Below, one piece after another: positions 59,666 through 64,000 of a stretch of DNA of 64,000 nt. The notes under the pieces were generated by a model that searched no databases, was not told the origin of the DNA, and saw nothing but the letters and a program-made list of their open reading frames with translations. Origin of the DNA: CAZZEX01 sp964653285 (GTDB taxonomy: Bacteria > Chloroflexota > Anaerolineae > B4-G1); assembly GCA_964653285.1 (NCBI GenBank), contig CAZZEX010000011.1:9991-73990 (forward strand), read 5' to 3'. The stretch's first letter is position 1; each line of letters starts with the position of its first letter. A program made the position numbers and the translations under genes.

Positions 59666-60832
59666 GTGACGCTTGAACTGAGCAGGTTGACCGGACAGGT
59701 GCGGGCGATGGGGGAGGAGGTGGCTGCCCGTCAGCGGCAGCGCGCCAACCTGGTGGTGCTGGCGCACCGCTGGCTGGACCAGTACGCCGACGAGGGTGAA
59801 CGGTTGCGCCATCCCGCCCGCACCATCCACGCCGCCGTCCCGACCGACGAACCTCTCAACGCCGTCCATCCCTTGCCCGCCATCCCAGAGCGGTTCATCG
59901 TCATCGCCGCCGATGGTTCGCAGATCCAGCCCGACCGGCACGGAGCCGCGCTCTACTACCTTATCAACGTCGGCAGCCTGGTGTACCGGCACGGCAGCGG
60001 CGAGACGCCCGAGGCCCACAGTGAGCCCACCCTGGGCTACACCGAGGCCGACATGTACGAAAACGGGCTGCTGGTGGCCGGGAACCTGCTCGATGTGCGG
60101 CGGGACCTGGCCGAAATCACCCGCCTGGCCGACCTATGCGCCGTTGAGCCGCCGGGGTCTACGGTAGCATTGGTGGACGGCACCCTCATCCTGTGGGTAC
60201 TGGAAGATCGCTCCGAAGAATGGCAACGCGCCAAGGTGATGGCCTACCTTGACCGGTTACACCGTATCCGCAAGGCCGGCGCGGCCGTAGCTGCTTTCAT
60301 CAGCCGCCCGCGCCGCACCGAGGTGACGCGGTTGCTGCACCTGGCCAGCCTGGAGGGAGACGTGAATCGGGCCAGCCAGGAGCCCAATCCGCTGGAACAC
60401 CTGCCCGACCGCGCAGTCTTCGAATCGCTGCCTCCTGGCGCTCGTTCGGCCCTCTTCGTCAGCCCATCGCCGATCAACCACAGATATTACGAACCCGCCG
60501 GTCACGGTGTCCGCTTCTGCTACCTCAACCTGGCCAGGGAAGAGCGCGACCCGGTCATCGCGCGGATAGAGTTGCCGGCCTGGGTAGTCGAGGGTCCTGG
60601 CCGGCTACCGTTGGTCCACGGCGCCATCGTCGCGCAGGCGCGCATCATCGGCGACTATCCCTACGCGCTGGCCCGCGCCGACGAACTGGCCTACGTCAGC
60701 GGCCAGGAGCGAGAGACGTTTGAGGAGATGGTGACCACGGCGCTGCTGCACGCTGGCGTGAGGTCGGCCCTCTCGCCAAAGGCATATTACAAGACTCTGA
60801 CCCGTCGGGGCAGAAGGAGACATCGCCTATGA
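59666..60832 (+). CDS. nurA: NurA-domain nuclease
   Basis: A 388-residue protein. FIVIAADGSQIQPDRHG (Asp at about 83) and STVALVDGTLILWVLED hold the paired metal-binding Asp residues of NurA, and AAVAAFISRPRRTEVTRLLH continues the fold. NurA is a 5'-3' nuclease that works with the HerA translocase in end resection or, in some bacteria, in phage defence. The start is GTG with GCGAGGAGG upstream. The stop overlaps the HAS-barrel gene by four bases. herA lies four genes downstream on the same strand. Confidence 0.87.
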   Translation: MTLELSRLTGQVRAMGEEVAARQRQRANLVVLAHRWLDQYADEGERLRHPARTIHAAVPTDEPLNAVHPLPAIPERFIVIAADGSQIQPDRHGAALYYLINVGSLVYRHGSGETPEAHSEPTLGYTEADMYENGLLVAGNLLDVRRDLAEITRLADLCAVEPPGSTVALVDGTLILWVLEDRSEEWQRAKVMAYLDRLHRIRKAGAAVAAFISRPRRTEVTRLLHLASLEGDVNRASQEPNPLEHLPDRAVFESLPPGARSALFVSPSPINHRYYEPAGHGVRFCYLNLAREERDPVIARIELPAWVVEGPGRLPLVHGAIVAQARIIGDYPYALARADELAYVSGQERETFEEMVTTALLHAGVRSALSPKAYYKTLTRRGRRRHRL

Positions 60833-61437
60833 GCAACGGGAATCTGCGAGTTGGGCGAGTATTGCGGGCCGGCACGCGCGGCTTCGCCATCGGCTGCGCA
60901 GTGATGCAGCCCGACATCCCGGCCTTCGGCTCGTTTGTGTGGGCGGAGGGGCAGACGCCGGGGGAAGGCATCTACGGCCTGATCTACGACGTCAGCGTGG
61001 AGGACGACCCTTTCGTGCGCCAACTCATCAGTGCCGAACTGCGCGAGGAAGATGAAAAAATTGTCGTGCGCGACCAGCGCGAGAACCGCCAGGTGCCCAT
61101 CGAGGTTAGCGTGCTGGCGGTGGGCTGCGATGATGGCGAGAACGTCCGTCATTGCCTGCCCGCGCAACCCCCGGTGACGCTCGATTGGCTCTACCAGTGC
61201 AGCGACGGGGAGGTGCGGGCCTTCACCGCCCGCTTCGACTACTTCCGCCTGGTGCTGGAAGCGCGCGAGGTGCCAGCCGACGAACTGCTGGCAGCCAGCC
61301 TGCGGGCGGCCGCCGCCGCCCGGCCCGAGGACGAGCGGGAGAATTTCCTGATCCAGGCAGGACGAGAACTGGCACGGCTGCTGGCCGGCGACCCGGTGCG
61401 GCTGGAGGGACTGCTGCGACGATTGCGAAACGTGTGA
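60829..61437 (+). CDS. HAS-barrel domain protein
   Basis: A 202-residue protein. LRVGRVLRAGTRGFAIGCAV and GIYGLIYDVSVEDDPFVRQL look like the HAS (HerA-ATP synthase) barrel, the N-terminal domain of HerA, here as a separate protein. The C-terminal 80 residues are helical (LLAASLRAAAAARPEDERENF). It is coupled to nurA by a four-base overlap. It may be an adaptor in the NurA-HerA complex. Confidence 0.75.
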   Translation: MSNGNLRVGRVLRAGTRGFAIGCAVMQPDIPAFGSFVWAEGQTPGEGIYGLIYDVSVEDDPFVRQLISAELREEDEKIVVRDQRENRQVPIEVSVLAVGCDDGENVRHCLPAQPPVTLDWLYQCSDGEVRAFTARFDYFRLVLEAREVPADELLAASLRAAAAARPEDERENFLIQAGRELARLLAGDPVRLEGLLRRLRNV

Positions 61438-61446
61438 GGTGAAAAC

Positions 61447-62238
61447 ATGGAAACAGGGACACGCCGCCAGGTAGCCGAAGGCTTCGTACAGGCGTCAGGG
61501 TACGCGGACGATGAGCGGGTGCGGGCCATTTTCATCGTCGGCTCCAGTGCCAGCGGAGATGAGGATACTTACTCCGACATAGACATGATGATCGTCGTCA
61601 ACACGCTCGTCCCCGATGACGAGCGGTTAGGGAGGCTGCGCGCCATCGGTGGCCGGAATATCATGCTGGCCATCGCCGGCATGGACAACCCCGCGCTACC
61701 GGTGCAATCGCAGGTCATTGACAAGTTCATCTTCCGCGACACCTGGTTTGATGTCAGTTACCACCTGCCCCACCAACTCGGGTTCTCCTTCGACCACGTG
61801 ACGCTGGTGGACAAAGATGACCTGACGCCACGCCTGTGCAGGCCCGATCAGGTATACAGCGAGGCAGACCTCAAGGCCCGCGCCCAGGCGGACCTGCGTC
61901 TGCTGCACGTGCGCATCTACCGCTACGAGAAGTACGCCCGGCGAGGAGAATGGGTCGGTCTGGATCTTACCGCTATCAAGAACGCGATCGTGGATGTAAT
62001 GATGGTGTTGAACGATCAGCCTAACTACAATCGCCATTCCTCCCGTATAAGCCAACTGCTGCGCGATCTGCCGGTCAAACCGGAGCACTTCGAGCAGAAC
62101 CTGCTGGATATTTTGCACCTGGACAACCGGGAGACCGGGCACCGCAAGATTGAGAGGCTGCGCTGTATGGAGGCCGAACTGACTGCGCTGTGCGAGGCCC
62201 GCTGGGGGCCGATTGCGATGTTTGACGATGAGAGATGA
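61447..62238 (+). CDS. Nucleotidyltransferase-domain protein
   Basis: A 263-residue protein. AIFIVGSSASGDEDTYSDID and MMIVVNT are the GS and DxD nucleotidyltransferase motifs; a further acid in WFDVSYHLPHQ completes a possible metal site. The C-terminal half (QADLRLLHVRIYRYEKYARR, HSSRISQLLRDL) is helical, as in aminoglycoside-nucleotidyltransferase-like or DUF4111-like proteins. Substrate unknown. It follows the HAS-barrel gene by nine bases in the nurA operon. Confidence 0.8.
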   Translation: METGTRRQVAEGFVQASGYADDERVRAIFIVGSSASGDEDTYSDIDMMIVVNTLVPDDERLGRLRAIGGRNIMLAIAGMDNPALPVQSQVIDKFIFRDTWFDVSYHLPHQLGFSFDHVTLVDKDDLTPRLCRPDQVYSEADLKARAQADLRLLHVRIYRYEKYARRGEWVGLDLTAIKNAIVDVMMVLNDQPNYNRHSSRISQLLRDLPVKPEHFEQNLLDILHLDNRETGHRKIERLRCMEAELTALCEARWGPIAMFDDER

Positions 62239-62264
62239 TGAAGTGAGTGGGGGTGGGAAGTATT

Positions 62265-62516
62265 GTGAACAGTCAACTGGCCAGGGAATTCCGGGAACGT
62301 TGGCACGCAGTTGCGGCCATCGAAGCCGAAGAGCAGAAAGCGGCCTCCGTTGCCACGCGCTGGCAGCAAACGAACGCTATCTTCCGGCTGGCAATGGGCC
62401 TGGGATTGCCGCTAGCGGAAGAGGATAGCGCGGAAATCGAGGCCGTACGCCGCCGCTGGACCCTGCTCAAGCGAGCCGTTGAAAACATTTCTTCGACAAG
62501 TAACAGCGAGGGATGA
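62265..62516 (+). CDS. Small helical protein preceding an MNT gene
   Basis: About 83 residues, all predicted helix: LAREFRERWHAVAAIEAEEQ, TRWQQTNAIFRLAMGLGLPL, EIEAVRRRWTLLKRAVEN. I do not recognise a family. Two GTG starts are possible: 62247 and 62265, the latter with GGGGGTGGGAAG upstream. It overlaps the nucleotidyltransferase by four bases, the arrangement of a HEPN/MNT-like two-gene unit, but the HEPN RxxxxxH motif is not seen. Confidence 0.65.
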   Translation: MNSQLAREFRERWHAVAAIEAEEQKAASVATRWQQTNAIFRLAMGLGLPLAEEDSAEIEAVRRRWTLLKRAVENISSTSNSEG

Positions 62517-62758
62517 TGGGCGGGCCATTGGGATACCTGGAGCAGTATCAACCGGCTCTGAACGAGGCTTTTGAGCGCCGTGGGGTCGCGCTGGCTTACC
62601 TCTACGGCTCCCAGGCGCGGGGTGACGCCGGGCCGCTTTCCGACGCGGACGTGGCGGTGCAATTCGCCCCCGACGTGCCGGAAGGCGAGCGGTTCAACCG
62701 GGTATTGCACTTGAAGGAGGGCCTAATGTTAGATGTTCAAGAGGTCACCCATGAGTAA
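62513..62758 (+). CDS. Minimal nucleotidyltransferase, short
   Basis: An 81-residue protein. LAYLYGSQARGDAGPLSDAD and VAVQFAP give the GS and DxD motifs. MNT proteins are usually 95-140 residues; this one stops soon after LMLDVQEVTHE and overlaps the herA start by eight bases, so the last helix seems to be missing. Either it is a naturally short form or it was trimmed when joined to herA. Confidence 0.82.
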   Translation: MMGGPLGYLEQYQPALNEAFERRGVALAYLYGSQARGDAGPLSDADVAVQFAPDVPEGERFNRVLHLKEGLMLDVQEVTHE

Positions 62759-64000
62759 GCGATCCCCTGAACAAGAACTGGAAGCCTTTTTCGGCCCCCG
62801 CCCGACCCAGCCCCAGCCTCTCCACAGGCTGGGCATCGTCGTCGGCGGGAGCCTCTCCAGGGGGCTGGACGTCAAACTGGACCAGGGCACGGTCATCGAG
62901 GGGCTGGCCGTAGGCCGTTACGTCGTCGTGCGCGGGCAGACCGGGCGGCGCTTCTTCTCCATCGTCGCCGACGTGCAACTGGACGCCCTCAACCCGCTGA
63001 TTGAGAAGGCCCCCCCAGACACCTCCGACCCCTTCCTGGCCCGCATCTACCAGGGCACCGCTGTCTTCGGACGGCTCCACGTTGCGCCGATGCTGGTGCT
63101 GGAGGCCCCCCCTTCATCCCCCCCAACTTTGGGGGGGAAAGAGGGGGGGCGCGAGCCCAAGCCGGTTAAGACTATCCCGGCCCACTTCACCCCGGTCTAT
63201 CCCGCCAGCGAGGAGGAAGTCGCGCTCATCTTCGGCCAGGAGGAGCAGCCCGGCTACTTCTACGTCGGCGACCCGCTGGAGATGGAGGGTGTCCACGTGG
63301 CGCTCGACCTGCGCCGCTTCGTCGAACGCTCGGCTGGCGTCTTCGGCAAGACCGGCACCGGCAAGACATTCCTCACACGCACGCTGCTGGCCGGGCTGAT
63401 CCAGGAGAATGTGGCGGTCAACCTGGTGTTCGACATGCACAACGAGTACGGCTGGAAGAGCCAGGACGAGGCCAAGCAGGAGGTTAAGGGACTACGGCAA
63501 CTCTTTCCCACCGGACAAGTCTCCGTCTTCACGCTGGACGATGAATCCTCCCGGCGGCGGGGCAGCAAGGTGGACGGCGTGGTGCGCATCGGTTACGAGC
63601 AGATCGAGCCAGAGGACGTGGACAGCCTTGCCAACCTGATGGCCCTTTCGGACGTGCAGGTGGGCGCGCTCTACTTCCTCCGGCGGCGGCTGGGGCGACA
63701 GTGGGTCGCCCGGCTGCTGGACGAGGAGGACCCGCTGGAGGACCTGGAGAGCGCGCTGGAGCGGAGCACTCTCCACGGCGGGACACTGGGGGCCATCCAG
63801 CGCAAACTGGGGATGTTCCGCAGATTCGGCTTTTTGCAAGAACGGGTGCCGGAGGACTCCGTGAGGCAGATTCTGGACTACCTGGACCGGGGGGTGAACG
63901 TCATCCTGGAGTTTGGACGCTACGGCAGCAGCCTGGAGGCTTACTTGCTGGTGGCCAACTACATCACCCGCCGCATCCACGCGCACTACGTCAAGCGTAA
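62751..64000 (+). CDS. herA: HerA-type DNA translocase/ATPase, C-terminus beyond the window
   Basis: 416 residues are visible with no stop before base 64000. An N-terminal HAS barrel (LGIVVGGSLSRGLDVKLDQG, VGRYVVVRG) is followed by Walker A GKTGTGKT at 199-206, LVFDMHNEYG (Walker B-like, about 225-234) and the start of the C-terminal half of the ATPase. HerA forms hexameric rings that drive DNA into NurA. The start ATG has AAGAGG upstream. Between about residues 118 and 134 a C/G-run palindrome (63106-63150) is inserted in frame, encoding a PSSPPTLGGKEGG stretch between the barrel and the ATPase. Confidence 0.87.
   Translation, partial: MSKRSPEQELEAFFGPRPTQPQPLHRLGIVVGGSLSRGLDVKLDQGTVIEGLAVGRYVVVRGQTGRRFFSIVADVQLDALNPLIEKAPPDTSDPFLARIYQGTAVFGRLHVAPMLVLEAPPSSPPTLGGKEGGREPKPVKTIPAHFTPVYPASEEEVALIFGQEEQPGYFYVGDPLEMEGVHVALDLRRFVERSAGVFGKTGTGKTFLTRTLLAGLIQENVAVNLVFDMHNEYGWKSQDEAKQEVKGLRQLFPTGQVSVFTLDDESSRRRGSKVDGVVRIGYEQIEPEDVDSLANLMALSDVQVGALYFLRRRLGRQWVARLLDEEDPLEDLESALERSTLHGGTLGAIQRKLGMFRRFGFLQERVPEDSVRQILDYLDRGVNVILEFGRYGSSLEAYLLVANYITRRIHAHYVKR
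63106..63150. repeat. C-run/G-run palindromic repeat inside herA
   Basis: Runs of C on one side and G on the other around CCAACTTTGG form a long hairpin. This looks like the CCCCCAACTTTGGGGG-type dispersed repeat that usually lies between genes; here it is in frame in a coding sequence. Confidence 0.7.

Overview
The window is one long carbohydrate-surface locus on the minus strand (about 1-54,000), followed by a housekeeping block (54,800-64,000, mostly plus strand). No rRNA, transposase or phage gene is visible. Protein style suggests a Chloroflexota (Anaerolineae-like) bacterium: several Uma2 genes, DUF433/DUF5615 and UPF0175/DUF3368 pairs, a NurA/HAS-barrel/HerA operon, LamG-tailed proteins and a transmembrane Ser/Thr kinase. 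This is an inference from gene content; no marker sequence was searched.

Region 1 (1-34,757) is a Wzx/Wzy-type polysaccharide cluster. It holds a priming sugar transferase (174-839), flippase (18598-20142), polymerase (10420-11922), and many glycosyltransferases, aminotransferases and acyltransferases. A Wbp-like set (oxidoreductase, aminotransferase, acetyltransferase) and a WbpG/HisH/HisF amidotransferase trio (7759-10297) would make an amidated di-N-acetylated uronic acid. The UDP-GlcNAc 2-epimerase, the 6-dehydrogenase and second copies of the aminotransferase and acetyltransferase lie at 44584-49144. A heptose set is split between 15443-17580 (SIS isomerase; nucleotidyltransferase-kinase fusion) and 33400-34757 (nucleotidyltransferase; GmhB phosphatase). 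A less GC-rich stretch (about 23.5-31.4 kb) carries what may be a lipid-linked-sugar decoration module. A C5-epimerase-like lipoprotein with a LamG tail sits beside the polymerase.

Region 2 (34,800-46,360) is a gene graveyard. It has fragments of wecC and wecB, three closely related Uma2 copies, duplicated nucleotidyltransferases, toxin-antitoxin-like pairs, a 35-bp tandem repeat, and a small inverted-repeat element that splits hicA. Direct repeats of 660, 528 and 241 bp show that several genes here are mosaics, including a chimeric ORF joining a nucleotidyltransferase to half of an epimerase.

Region 3 (46,361-54,000) holds intact sugar-nucleotide genes, a 1039-residue kinase with TPR and LamG domains outside the predicted membrane span, and a Wzz-like chain-length protein.

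Region 4 (54,000-64,000) has a fourth Uma2 gene behind a consensus promoter, a phosphoglucose/phosphomannose isomerase, tRNA-Leu, trigger factor, ClpP, a metallo-hydrolase, a cupin protein, and an operon of nurA, a HAS-barrel gene, two nucleotidyltransferases and herA (cut by the window end). Divergent consensus promoters separate the cupin gene from nurA, and the cupin transcript looks leaderless.
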